From assembly GCA_964564025.1 (NCBI GenBank), contig CAZLZO010000016.1, positions 1 through 32,085 on the forward strand: DNA of 32,085 bases, in the 5' to 3' direction. Below the pieces are notes generated by a model that was given only the letters and a program-made list of their open reading frames with translations, did no database searches and was not told where the DNA came from. Positions within the stretch are counted from its first letter, which is position 1. Every line of letters starts with the position of its first letter. Shown in pieces: positions 22,840-30,441 of this stretch. Source of the DNA: DRYM01 sp964564025 (GTDB lineage: Archaea; Thermoproteota; Thermoprotei_A; EX4484-217-1). The translations under genes and the position numbers were made by a program.

Positions 22840-23613
22840 ATGCCATTTAAGGAAGGAGACTTCATACTTATAGATTATGTGGCTAAAATAAAGGAAACAG
22901 GAGAGCTACTTGACACAACAAAAGCTGAAGTAGCTAAGGAGCATAAGAAGTTTAGTGAAGAAAAAATTTACGAGCCATTACTTGTAATAATAGGTGAACA
23001 TAGAGTAGTTGAAGGTTTAGAAGAAGAGCTAATGAAAATGAATGTTGAAGAAGAAAAAACCATAGAAATTCCCCCGGAAAAAGCTTATGGTAAAAGAGAT
23101 CCGACAAAGGTTAAGCTTCTCCCCTTAAGAGAGTTTGCTAAAAAAGGCATTGTACCTAAAATAGGTGAAATAGTCGAAATAAATGGCATGCTAGCGACTA
23201 TAAGAAATGTGACTGGGGGAAGAGTTATAGTAGATTTTAATCATCCCTTAGCTGGAAAGACATTAATTTACAATGTAAAAATTGTTAGAAAAATAGAGGA
23301 GCCACTGGAGAAGGTAAAGTACTTACTGCATAGAAGAATAAAATCTGTTCCTCCCGAAAAATTCGATGTGAAAATAGTTGATGGGACATTAAGGATAGAA
23401 ATGCCTAAGGAAACATACTTCGTCGACGATATTCAGTATATAAAACAGGCCGTCGCTAAAGACATAGAGAAATATGTTCCAATAGCACCCTTACTTGAAT
23501 TCGTTGAGAAATACCAAATAAAATTACCTGAGGTAAAAGTCTCAGAAAAAGCAGAAGCTACTAAGAAGGAGTTAAAGACCACTACTAACTCTTCTAAGCA
23601 AAACCCTAGTTAA
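22840..23613 (+). CDS. FKBP-type peptidyl-prolyl isomerase (archaeal long SlyD-like)
   Basis: A 257-residue long archaeal FKBP. The N-terminal FKBP half begins FKEGDFILIDYVAKIKETGELLDTT and has EPLLVIIGEHRVVEGLEEELMKM. An insert-in-flap domain follows (EIVEINGMLATIRNVTGGRVIVDFNHPLAGKTLIY is the typical SlyD-type block, about 110-145). The last 100 residues form the extra C-terminal domain of the archaeal long type, ending in a Lys/Thr/Ser-rich tail. The ATG at 22840 has AGGTGG 9 nt upstream; the ATG at 22819 would put it inside. The 3' end overlaps the UPF0179 gene by 42 bp. Confidence 0.93.
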   Translation: MPFKEGDFILIDYVAKIKETGELLDTTKAEVAKEHKKFSEEKIYEPLLVIIGEHRVVEGLEEELMKMNVEEEKTIEIPPEKAYGKRDPTKVKLLPLREFAKKGIVPKIGEIVEINGMLATIRNVTGGRVIVDFNHPLAGKTLIYNVKIVRKIEEPLEKVKYLLHRRIKSVPPEKFDVKIVDGTLRIEMPKETYFVDDIQYIKQAVAKDIEKYVPIAPLLEFVEKYQIKLPEVKVSEKAEATKKELKTTTNSSKQNPS

Positions 23614-24033
23614 CGATATGCCTTTAGAACACTTAAGTTTTTCAAAGACCTTAATTATTTTACACTTATCCCCTTGTTTAAGACCTAAAGGCTTACATAG
23701 TTTAAAGTTAGGGCATAAATACTCATTACAGTTAACAGGGTTGTATGAAATTATTGCTCCTTCAACAGCCATCGATGTTTTAATGAATGCTTCTACATCA
23801 GCCTCAACTACTTCAACCACAAGAACCTCTGACTCATAAATTTTACATTTATGTTTCTTATTTCTTATGTTAACTATTTCATATATTCTCCCAGGTTCTA
23901 GATTCTTTATACATACGTTGAAGAGGGAACATTTTTTACATTCACTATCTACTTTTCCTTCAAAAACAAATCTATAGCCCTTTCTTGCAAATGTCTTAGG
24001 TACAAGTGTTATAATGTTTTTCTTATTGTCCAT
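23572..24033 (-). CDS. UPF0179 family cysteine-rich protein
   Basis: A 153-residue member of UPF0179, an archaeal family of unknown function. Its marks are C32-x2-C35-x5-C41, PGRIYEIVNIRNKKHKCK, VLVVEVVEADVEAFI and a second cluster, C102-x4-C107-x5-C113. The cysteines suggest a zinc or iron-sulfur site. It converges on the FKBP gene. An out-of-frame 21-codon reading frame overlaps its start (24009-24074). Confidence 0.85.
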   Translation of the reverse strand: MDNKKNIITLVPKTFARKGYRFVFEGKVDSECKKCSLFNVCIKNLEPGRIYEIVNIRNKKHKCKIYESEVLVVEVVEADVEAFIKTSMAVEGAIISYNPVNCNEYLCPNFKLCKPLGLKQGDKCKIIKVFEKLKCSKGISLTRVLLRRVSSGL

Positions 24034-24074
24034 TCTTTATCATCCCACAGCTTATCAAAAACCGCAACCTTCAT
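24009..24074 (-). other. Possible 21-codon upstream reading frame overlapping the UPF0179 start
   Basis: ATG at 24074, 8-9 nt after a GTGTGATC site that resembles the archaeal ribosome binding consensus, opens a 21-residue frame (beginning MKVAVFDKLWDD) that ends at TAA 24009-24011, 24 bases inside the UPF0179 gene. It may be a leader peptide that couples translation, or chance. Low confidence. Confidence 0.25.
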
Positions 24075-24114
24075 AGAGTTAAGATCACACCATAATTATT
24101 TTTGCTAAGAAGTT

Positions 24115-25185
24115 TTAGTCTATTACGCCTGTTTTTCTAGCTAAGTTCTCGGCTGCTTCCCATGTAAGCCCTGTTTCACCAAGTATAGTGTATCTTTCAG
24201 GCCTTATTTTATGAGCTATAGTGAGGGCCTTTATTATGTAATAATCATTAATACCTAGCTCCTTAGCTGTTGTTGGTGCACCAACTTTCTTTAGTGCTTT
24301 TCTAATTTTCCTCCAGTTCTTACCGTGAAGATACGCCATCATTATCGTGCCTATACCACATTGTTCTCCATGCAATGCGGGCTTAGGCGCTATAGTGTCT
24401 AAAGCATGACTAAATAAATGCTCTGAGCCGCTTGCTGGTCTTGAAGAGCCCGCTATATGCATTGCAATACCGCTACTTATTAAGCCCTCCAAAACTATTC
24501 TTACAGATTCCTCGGAAGCTCTCCTTATTACTGAAGCATAAGTCATTGCATGTTTCGCTGAAAGAAGAGCTAATGAAGCAGCATAACTACCGTAGTATTC
24601 GTTTTTAAGCTTATGAGCCAACTTCCAGTCCAAGACAGCAGTAAACTTTGCAATTAAATCACCTACACCAGCAGCTAAAAGTCTGTAGGGTGCTTTAGCA
24701 ACAATTTCTGTGTCTGCAACTATAGCAACGGGCCCCTCTACCTTTATGGAAGTAGGTCTTTCAAGCCCCTTTATTGATGCGAAAGGAGACGCTATTCCAT
24801 CATGTGACGCTGCCGTAGGAACGCTCATGAACGGTGTAGTTGTTTTTGTTGCAATAAATTTAGCTGTATCTATTGATTTACCTCCACCAAAACCTATTAT
24901 TAAATCATATTTTTCCTTAGAAACATCATCCAATAACTCTCTTAGAAAATCTATGTGTGTGCCCTTAGTTATAACGTAGCTTACATTTAAACCTCCATCC
25001 TCAAGTATTTGCATAAGCTCCCTACCCAATGTTGAAATTATATGGGGTCCAGTAACGACTAAAACGTTTTTTCCTAAGTCTAAATCCTTAATATACTGTG
25101 GAATCTTATGTCTAACACCTTTACCTATCACAATGCGTCTTGGAAGCTTTATTAAATGTTCTGAAAGCATATTCACATTATTCAT
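24115..25185 (-). CDS. egsA: sn-glycerol-1-phosphate dehydrogenase
   Basis: A 356-residue NAD(P)-dependent, zinc-containing enzyme that makes sn-glycerol-1-phosphate, the backbone of archaeal ether lipids. Motifs: LPRRIVIGKG at the N-terminus, GFGGGKSIDTAKF (98-110), PTAASHDGIASPFAS (123-137), AAGVGDLIAKFTA, GSEHLFSHAL and LHGEQCGIGT, the last two holding the zinc-binding histidines. The TATA-like GTATTTAAG at 25209-25217 is only about 25 bp from the ATG, so the mRNA may be leaderless; no good ribosome binding site is visible. Confidence 0.96.
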   Translation of the reverse strand: MNNVNMLSEHLIKLPRRIVIGKGVRHKIPQYIKDLDLGKNVLVVTGPHIISTLGRELMQILEDGGLNVSYVITKGTHIDFLRELLDDVSKEKYDLIIGFGGGKSIDTAKFIATKTTTPFMSVPTAASHDGIASPFASIKGLERPTSIKVEGPVAIVADTEIVAKAPYRLLAAGVGDLIAKFTAVLDWKLAHKLKNEYYGSYAASLALLSAKHAMTYASVIRRASEESVRIVLEGLISSGIAMHIAGSSRPASGSEHLFSHALDTIAPKPALHGEQCGIGTIMMAYLHGKNWRKIRKALKKVGAPTTAKELGINDYYIIKALTIAHKIRPERYTILGETGLTWEAAENLARKTGVID

Positions 25186-25334
25186 CCCTTATCTACACTC
25201 GCAATAAATCTTAAATACTTGTTTCCCCGTGATATGGTAAAACGTAGGAGTACTCAAAGTTTTTCTACACATACTACACTCAGTAGTTTAGAATGGCATT
25301 TAGGATTTGCGCTTAAAGAGAGAAGGTGTAGTTA

Positions 25335-25976
25335 ATGTTTGAATATGAAAAAGTAGTAAAGGAGAAAGCCATACATGGAACAACAACTGTAGCTTTAAAA
25401 TTTAACGATGGCGTAGTTTTGGCTGCAGATAAGAGAGCAACGGCTGGATATTTTATTGCTCATAAGAAGGTAAAGAAAATTGCTAAAATAGATGATAGAG
25501 CAGCTATGACCATTTCAGGTCTTGTAGCGGATGCTCAAACACTTGTCGACATGGTTAAAGCTGAAATAAACTATTACAAGCTTTCCTTGAAAAAACCCGT
25601 AACTATAAAAACTATTGCTTCAATACTTTCAAACATCATATTCACGTACTCTAGGGTTTTACCATACATTGTTCAACTAATAGTTGCTGGTTACGATTTA
25701 AAACCTAGAATATATGTTTTAGACTGGTTTGGAACAATAACCGAGGAAGACTATACTGCAACAGGTTCAGGTTCACCCATAGCTATAAGCATTTTGGAAT
25801 CATCGTTTAAGAAAGACTTAGACGAAAAGAATGCAGTAAAGGTAGCAGTTAATGCGGTAAACGCTGCTATGAAGAGAGATACTGCTTCAGGTGAAGGAGT
25901 AGATGTGATGGTAATAACTAAGGATGGCGTTAAAGAACTTAGTATAGATGAAATTAAAAACATTGTGGGAACGTGA
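25335..25976 (+). CDS. psmB: Proteasome beta subunit, catalytic
   Basis: A 213-residue precursor. A 15-residue propeptide ends in Gly15, followed by T16-T-T-V, the standard self-cleavage site that exposes Thr1. The other active-site residues are present: D at mature position 17 (AADKRATAG), K at 33, TGSGSP and RDTASGEGVDV. The mature subunit has 198 residues. GGTG lies about 9 nt before the ATG. It is followed immediately by the FttA gene. It is the probable active partner of the Ala1 beta subunit at 15796. Confidence 0.96.
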   Translation: MFEYEKVVKEKAIHGTTTVALKFNDGVVLAADKRATAGYFIAHKKVKKIAKIDDRAAMTISGLVADAQTLVDMVKAEINYYKLSLKKPVTIKTIASILSNIIFTYSRVLPYIVQLIVAGYDLKPRIYVLDWFGTITEEDYTATGSGSPIAISILESSFKKDLDEKNAVKVAVNAVNAAMKRDTASGEGVDVMVITKDGVKELSIDEIKNIVGT

Positions 25977-25982
25977 TAAGCC

Positions 25983-27899
25983 TTGAAACCACATGGTGAA
26001 GTAGTTAATGTTTACGAGTATATTAAAAACACTATTTTAAAGTTAATGCCGACTGAAGCACAAATAACCAAAATAGAGTTTGAAGGACCAGAAATAGCTA
26101 TTTACGTTAAAAGCGTTGAAGCCGTTATTAGAAGCACAGATATTATTAAGAAAATAGCTAAAACTATTAAGAAAAGGGTCGTCATTAGAACGGATCCTTC
26201 AGTAAGGAAAACTGAGGAAGAAACTAAAGAAATAATTACGAAATTAATACCTAAAGAAGCTGAAATTAAAAGTTTAGAATTTGACCATACGCTTGGGGAA
26301 ATAATTATTAAAACATCTAAGCCGGGGTTAGTTATAGGTAAGGGAGGCAATCTTTTAAGGAGAATTCTTCTTGAAACAGGGTGGAGACCTAACATTGTCA
26401 GAGCTCCTCCAAGAGAAACAATAACTTTAACAAGCATTCTACAGGTTCTATTAGCTAAAAGTGAATATAGGCTTAATGTTTTAAGAGGTATAGGACATAG
26501 AATCCATAGACCCTTACTTTTCAAAAGCAACTATGTTAGAATAACTGCTTTAGGGGGATTTAGAGAAGTAGGTAGGGCAGCAATACTTGTTGAAACAGCT
26601 GAAACAAAGGTCCTTCTCGATGTAGGATTAAATCCCGGTTCCTCACATCCATTAAACGCATATCCGAGATTCGATACTCCAGAATTCGATGTATCCACAT
26701 TAGACGCTGTAATTGTAACACATGCACATCTAGATCACTGTGGACTCGTACCTTACCTTTTCAAGTACGGCTATGAAGGCCCTGTTTACGTAACTAAAGC
26801 AACACGGGACCTCATGGTTTTAATGCAAAAAGACCTCTTAGAAATAGCTGCAAGAGAAAACAAGTACGTACCTTACACTATTAAGGAAGTCAGGAAAATG
26901 CTTCTTCACACAATCCCCCTAAACTACGGTGAAGTAACAGATATCGCTCCCGATGTTAGAGTAACGCTTTATAATGCAGGTCACATACTTGGTTCAGCAA
27001 TTGTTCACTTACATGTAGGTGAAGGACTCCATAACATAGTGTACACAGGAGATTTCAAGTATGGTAGAACAAGGCTTCTACCTAGAGCTAATGATAGATT
27101 TCCACGAGTAGAAACGCTAATCATGGAAAGCACTTATGGAACAGATTATTTACCTCCAAGAGACGAGGCTGAAAGAGAATTAATAGATAAAATAAAGAAA
27201 ATTATAGAGCATAAAGGTAAAGTACTAATACCTGTGTTTGCTGTAGGCAGAGGCCAAGAAGTAATGTTAGTAATACTTAACGCTATGAATAAAGGAATTT
27301 TACCAAAAATACCCATGTATGTTGATGGAATGATTGATGAAGTAACAGCCTTACATGCAACATATCCGGAGCTTCTATCTGATGAAGTTAGAGATGCCAT
27401 TTATAAAGGAGAGAATCCATTTAACACGGAAAACATTAGAAAAGTTGAACATAGAGATGAGAGAAGAGCCATAGTTGACTCTGACGAGCCAGCAATAATA
27501 CTTTCAACATCAGGTATGCTTACTGGAGGGCCCTCTGTCGAGTACTTGAAAATGATGGCTAAGGATGAGAAGAATGCATTAATTTTCGTAAGTTACCAGG
27601 TAGAGGGGACTTTAGGTAGGAAAATAAAGGATGGTCAAAGGGAAATAGTAACGTTTACTCCTGAGGGTAAAGTTGAAATTTTAAAGATAAAGCTTAAAGT
27701 GTTTAGTGTTGAAGGATTCTCGGGCCACTCAGATAGGAGACAGTTACTAGCGTTTCTCAACAATATAACTCCTAAGCCTGAAAGAGTCATTCTCTTTCAC
27801 GGTGAAGAAAGCAAAACACTAGCTTTAGCTAACACTATTAGGCGTATGGGTTTCGAAACGTATGCTCCAAGAATACTTGATAGTTTGAGAATAGCTTAG
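25983..27899 (+). CDS. fttA: FttA / aCPSF1: KH-domain beta-CASP ribonuclease, transcription terminator
   Basis: A 638-residue archaeal CPSF73-like protein. Two KH-type domains span about 1-145 (GLVIGKGGNLLRRI near 118). The metallo-beta-lactamase core follows with HAHLDHCG (247-254), VTLYNAGHILGSA and YTGDFKYG. The beta-CASP part has IMESTYGT, FAVGRGQEVM, LSTSGMLTGGP and the late SGHSDRRQLL and ILFHGEESK. The family cleaves RNA 3' ends and terminates archaeal transcription. The start is TTG at 25983 with GTGAT upstream, 6 bp after psmB. Its own 3' end overlaps the PUA gene on the other strand by 4 bp. Confidence 0.96.
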   Translation: MKPHGEVVNVYEYIKNTILKLMPTEAQITKIEFEGPEIAIYVKSVEAVIRSTDIIKKIAKTIKKRVVIRTDPSVRKTEEETKEIITKLIPKEAEIKSLEFDHTLGEIIIKTSKPGLVIGKGGNLLRRILLETGWRPNIVRAPPRETITLTSILQVLLAKSEYRLNVLRGIGHRIHRPLLFKSNYVRITALGGFREVGRAAILVETAETKVLLDVGLNPGSSHPLNAYPRFDTPEFDVSTLDAVIVTHAHLDHCGLVPYLFKYGYEGPVYVTKATRDLMVLMQKDLLEIAARENKYVPYTIKEVRKMLLHTIPLNYGEVTDIAPDVRVTLYNAGHILGSAIVHLHVGEGLHNIVYTGDFKYGRTRLLPRANDRFPRVETLIMESTYGTDYLPPRDEAERELIDKIKKIIEHKGKVLIPVFAVGRGQEVMLVILNAMNKGILPKIPMYVDGMIDEVTALHATYPELLSDEVRDAIYKGENPFNTENIRKVEHRDERRAIVDSDEPAIILSTSGMLTGGPSVEYLKMMAKDEKNALIFVSYQVEGTLGRKIKDGQREIVTFTPEGKVEILKIKLKVFSVEGFSGHSDRRQLLAFLNNITPKPERVILFHGEESKTLALANTIRRMGFETYAPRILDSLRIA

Positions 27900-28384
27900 A
27901 ACTTAAGCCTCCAAATTCTATCTCCAACATAGTGTAGGTTTTTAAGAACCTTTCCTCTTCTCATACTGGATATTTCCTTAGACGAGTAGAGTGCTTCACA
28001 TACTGCAAGGGGTTTGCTGTATTTTTCATCAACAACCAACACTACATCTCCTTTATTAAAATCACCAATAATCTTAACTATCCCTGGGGCCATAACATCT
28101 GCTCCGTTAAGAATGTGCTTAACAGCTCCCATGTCAACTATGACTAATGGTAAACCAAGCATATTGCCTGCTTTGTAAATGTATCTTAGAAGAGGTATTA
28201 GCATGCCTCTTTCATCCTTTAAAAACACGGGTTCCGAGTTTATGAAGTAAAGTGTTTTTCCATCGCAAACACCTATTTCCATTTGTACCTTGCTTTCAAT
28301 TTTTAATTTAGGAAATTTTTCAGCAAATTCCTTCAAAACCTTCTTTCTCTCCTTTTTCGAAAGGGCATGTCGAATGCAACCCAA
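27896..28384 (-). CDS. MCT-1/Tma20-like PUA domain RNA-binding protein
   Basis: A 162-residue protein beginning MGCIRHALSKKERKKVLKEF, the typical N-terminus of archaeal MCT-1 homologues. A PUA domain lies at about 75-160: VDMGAVKHILNGADVMAPGIVKI and KGDVVLVVDEK. Eukaryotic relatives act in translation re-initiation and ribosome recycling. The start is TTG at 28384 with GAGGG upstream. It is divergent from the Lsm gene and converges on fttA. Confidence 0.88.
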   Translation of the reverse strand: MGCIRHALSKKERKKVLKEFAEKFPKLKIESKVQMEIGVCDGKTLYFINSEPVFLKDERGMLIPLLRYIYKAGNMLGLPLVIVDMGAVKHILNGADVMAPGIVKIIGDFNKGDVVLVVDEKYSKPLAVCEALYSSKEISSMRRGKVLKNLHYVGDRIWRLKF

Positions 28385-28436
28385 TACTTAACCCTCTTTA
28401 CATTGGCATGCATTCGTATTTCGTTTCAAACTAAAG

Positions 28437-28452
28437 TAACTTTATATATATC
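28437..28452 (+). promoter_or_regulatory. Promoter of the Lsm-L37e operon
   Basis: TAACTTTATATATATC is a strong TATA-type element. A start near 28470 is expected, leaving about 50 nt before the TTG start preferred for the Lsm gene. Confidence 0.65.
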
Positions 28453-28518
28453 GTTTCTTATTTTAAGGAAAGGAAGAGAAAGCCTTGAATAACAATGAAT
28501 GTGGAGGTTATTTTAGCT

Positions 28519-28758
28519 TTGTCAACAATAGATTCAGCAAAAAAGCTTCTTAGCGAATCACTAGGAAACCTTGTCTTAGTTAAGCTTAAGGGTGGAAGAG
28601 AAGTTAGAGGAATACTTAAGAGTTACGATCAACACTTAAACCTTGTTCTCGAACAAGCAGAAGAAATGAGGAGCAATGGGAAAATAAGAAAACTCGGAAC
28701 AATAATAATTAGAGGAGATAACGTAATACTTATATCTCCGGTGCCTATACCACCATAG
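28519..28758 (+). CDS. Sm-like (Lsm) RNA-binding protein
   Basis: An archaeal Lsm protein, 79 residues from the TTG at 28519. Sm1 is LVLVKLKGGREVRGILKSYDQHLNLVLEQAEE; Sm2 is KLGTIIIRGDNVILISP. These proteins form heptameric or hexameric rings that bind U-rich RNA. An ATG at 28495 would give 87 residues, but the strong GTGGAGGT site then lies inside the gene. From the TTG, the site is 9 nt upstream and the N-terminus has typical Lsm length. L37e follows, a conserved archaeal pair. Confidence 0.93.
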   Translation: MSTIDSAKKLLSESLGNLVLVKLKGGREVRGILKSYDQHLNLVLEQAEEMRSNGKIRKLGTIIIRGDNVILISPVPIPP

Positions 28759-28801
28759 CAGCAAGACGATGCTCTAGCACGCATTAACGGGGAACAGCAA
28801 A

Positions 28802-28990
28802 ATGGTAAAGGGAACAACATCATTCGGAAAACATGGTAGAAGCAAAACACACATAAGATGCAGGAGATGTGGAAGACACTCTTTCAATGTAGCAAAAGGC
28901 TACTGCGCGGCATGCGGCTATGGGAGATCAAGAAGAATAAGAAGGTACTCGTGGCAAAATAAGAAAGTAAACAAAATAAGAATTGTTTAG
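28802..28990 (+). CDS. rpl37e: Large ribosomal subunit protein L37e
   Basis: A 62-residue zinc-ribbon ribosomal protein of usual length. The zinc ligands are C20, C23, C35 and C38 (RCRRCGRHSF ... YCAACGYG). It begins MVKGTTSFGKHGRSKTH, the standard start. It lies 43 bp after the Lsm gene on the same strand. Confidence 0.97.
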   Translation: MVKGTTSFGKHGRSKTHIRCRRCGRHSFNVAKGYCAACGYGRSRRIRRYSWQNKKVNKIRIV

Positions 28991-29007
28991 ACTTCTAGAC
29001 AATGCAG

Positions 29008-29148
29008 TTAATAACGCCTCATTTTAGTCTCTTCTCTACTAGATAAAGCAAAAATTATTAGAGACACAAGCATCCCTACAATAGATACTGAAACAATAAG
29101 CCACCAAGCAATACCTATAGACATAGTTATTTCCTCAAATGCAGGCAT
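29008..29148 (-). CDS. Small single-pass membrane protein, 46 residues
   Basis: An intact frame of 46 codons plus TAA. It begins MPAFEEITMSIGIAWW, has one long hydrophobic segment (about 10-35, IAWWLIVSVSIVGMLVSLII) and ends in a charged tail with SSREETKMRRY, which predicts an N-out, C-in single-pass protein. GGTG lies 8 nt before the ATG. A TATA-type element and three spaced palindromes lie upstream, supporting a real, regulated gene. I do not recognise the family. It ends 17 bp from the L37e stop, convergent with it. Confidence 0.65.
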   Translation of the reverse strand: MPAFEEITMSIGIAWWLIVSVSIVGMLVSLIIFALSSREETKMRRY

Positions 29149-29168
29149 TACAACACCTACATATAGCA

Positions 29169-29199
29169 GGTATTACTTAGGTATTACCAAAGTAATACT
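29169..29199 (-). repeat. Three 9-bp palindromes at 11-bp spacing (operator-like array)
   Basis: GGTATTACT (29169-29177), GGTATTACC (29180-29188) and AGTAATACT (29191-29199) all fit RGTAWTACY. The second and third are perfect odd palindromes. Their centres, 29173, 29184 and 29195, are exactly 11 bp apart, about one DNA turn. The array lies between the predicted TATA box and the start codon of the 46-residue membrane protein, the place where an archaeal repressor would block initiation. A weaker fourth unit (AGTCATAAA) sits in register at 29202-29210. Confidence 0.6.
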
Positions 29200-29215
29200 C
29201 TAGTCATAAACAAAA

Positions 29216-29230
29216 TAAAAATATAAACAC
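29216..29230 (-). promoter_or_regulatory. TATA-type promoter of the small membrane protein
   Basis: Minus strand GTGTTTATATTTTTA. The expected start near 29195 falls on the upstream palindrome of the operator-like array. Confidence 0.5.
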
Positions 29231-29336
29231 TTTCACTAATAACGAACATCAATATCCTTATAAAAGCTAAAAAGAGAAGCATCTTCGAACATAAACATCA
29301 ACACCAATAATGAACAATAAAGAAACGATAAAGGGT

Positions 29337-29413
<77 letters not shown>

Positions 29414-29679
29414 ACACCGTAGAAGAAAATGTGTTTTTGAGGTTTAAAGTTTTATCTCTAAGAGTTGCGCCTAACTGCATTAGCTCATGTGGGGTTAAGT
29501 GTTTCAGTAATTTCTCCAGTAGGCTGTTGCTTATTGGCTTCTTTTTCCTTAGCAGCATGTACTTATAGGCTGGAGTTATGCCCAGGTTCTTAGGTTTAAC
29601 TCCTTTACTTAGAACAGCTAGTAGAATTTTATATCTGATCTCCTGAGGTATCGTTTTTAAGATCAGACATGTTTTCCAC
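29414..29679 (-). pseudogene. Remnant resembling the N-terminus of an archaeal tyrosine integrase
   Basis: Upstream of tRNA-Ala the minus strand encodes IPQEIRYKILLAVLSKGVKP, then KNLGITPAYKYMLLRKKKP, then ISNSLLEKLLKHLTPHELM. The layout (a helix, G-V-x-x-K-x-L-G-I-T, Y-x-Y-M-L, then a helix ending in LTPHEL) resembles the DNA-binding N-terminal region of crenarchaeal tyrosine recombinases. The frame has no start codon above the ATG at 29558; removing one A from the A5 run at 29654-29658 would join it to an ATG at 29670 (MSDLK). The frame runs into the tRNA with no catalytic domain. The rest of this 399-bp spacer (29680-29812) shows only promoter-like sequence. Family call is from memory of the pattern. 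Confidence 0.45.
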
Positions 29680-29763
29680 AGTTACTATTTTTGGTTTTAG
29701 GTTATGGTTTTGTGTAGGAGTTGTTTTTTATGGTTTTGCAATATACGAATGCTACTACGTAAT

Positions 29764-29774
29764 GTATTTTTAAG
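29764..29774 (+). promoter_or_regulatory. Possible promoter of the pilin-like cluster
   Basis: GTATTTTTAAG is a weak TATA-type element 39 bp before the start of the first pilin-like gene. Its predicted start (about 29797) would coincide with the AAAGGTG ribosome binding site, giving a very short leader. Confidence 0.35.
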
Positions 29775-29812
29775 CTAACACGGTTTTTGTCTTAAGAAAG
29801 GTGTAAAATGAA

Positions 29813-30427
29813 ATGTATTTCGCAAAATCTCTAATAGGAGTTTTCATTGCAATGCTCCTTCTAGCATCTGCAGGTATTGCATATGCTATGTGGAGTGAAA
29901 CGCTGAAAATAAATGTAACAGTGAATACAGGCGAAGTAGATGTTGAATGGAGTTCTTGGAGCTGCAATGACACAGGAATTGATCCAGGTTACGATAAAGA
30001 TGTAGGCAAATGTTTTGTGACAAATGAAACACAAGATGAGGAAGGACACGTTATTAAGCTAAATATAACGTTAGATAACGCATATCCAAGCTATAATGTG
30101 ACAGTTCTAGGAGAAGTAGACAATATAGGAACAATACCAGTGAAACCTGTGAAATTCTTCCTAGACAACAATACTAATGGAGAATTTGATGACGGAGACA
30201 TGGAATTAGTCTTATGCACAGACTACGCATTAGACCTAGACGACGATGGAAAAGTAGACTTAGATTTCCACATGTTCCTATACAACGACAGTGGCGATGG
30301 AACACAAATAGACCCAGACAAATCAGACACTTATGGGTTCATAATACATGTAAAGCAGAACGCTACGGAGCTAAGCACATACACATTCCATGTAGTCATG
30401 GAATTCGCTCAATGGAATGAAGTCTAA
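29813..30427 (+). CDS. TasA/camelysin-like secreted fibre protein 1
   Basis: A 204-residue secreted protein with a SipW-type signal peptide: a hydrophobic core at 7-22, then GIAYA with cleavage expected after A25, leaving MWSETLKINVT. This matches the TasA/camelysin pattern, in which a strand right after the cleavage site is donated to the next subunit, and the archaeal bundling pilins related to TasA. Later marks are DNAYPSYNVTV, then VDNIGTIPVK, and a C-terminal FAQWNEV. A calcium-type loop D141-x-D-x-D145-G-x-x-D149 and eight N-x-S/T sequons are present. AAAGGTG precedes the start. Fibre function is inferred. Confidence 0.7.
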   Translation: MYFAKSLIGVFIAMLLLASAGIAYAMWSETLKINVTVNTGEVDVEWSSWSCNDTGIDPGYDKDVGKCFVTNETQDEEGHVIKLNITLDNAYPSYNVTVLGEVDNIGTIPVKPVKFFLDNNTNGEFDDGDMELVLCTDYALDLDDDGKVDLDFHMFLYNDSGDGTQIDPDKSDTYGFIIHVKQNATELSTYTFHVVMEFAQWNEV

Positions 30428-30441
30428 AGAGAGGATAACTA

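Noticed and set aside
29169..29199. CRISPR-like repeat
   Set aside because: The units are 9 bp with 2-bp gaps, far too short for repeats and spacers; phased operators fit better. No CRISPR array is seen anywhere in the window.
29808..29834. ATG at 29808 as start of the first pilin-like gene
   Set aside because: It is closer to the AAAGGTG site, but its frame stops after eight codons; the signal peptide is in the frame of the ATG at 29813.
30214..30420. 68-residue Arg/His-rich frame within pilin-like gene 1
   Set aside because: It is a shifted-frame shadow of a gene with a clear signal peptide and paralogue.
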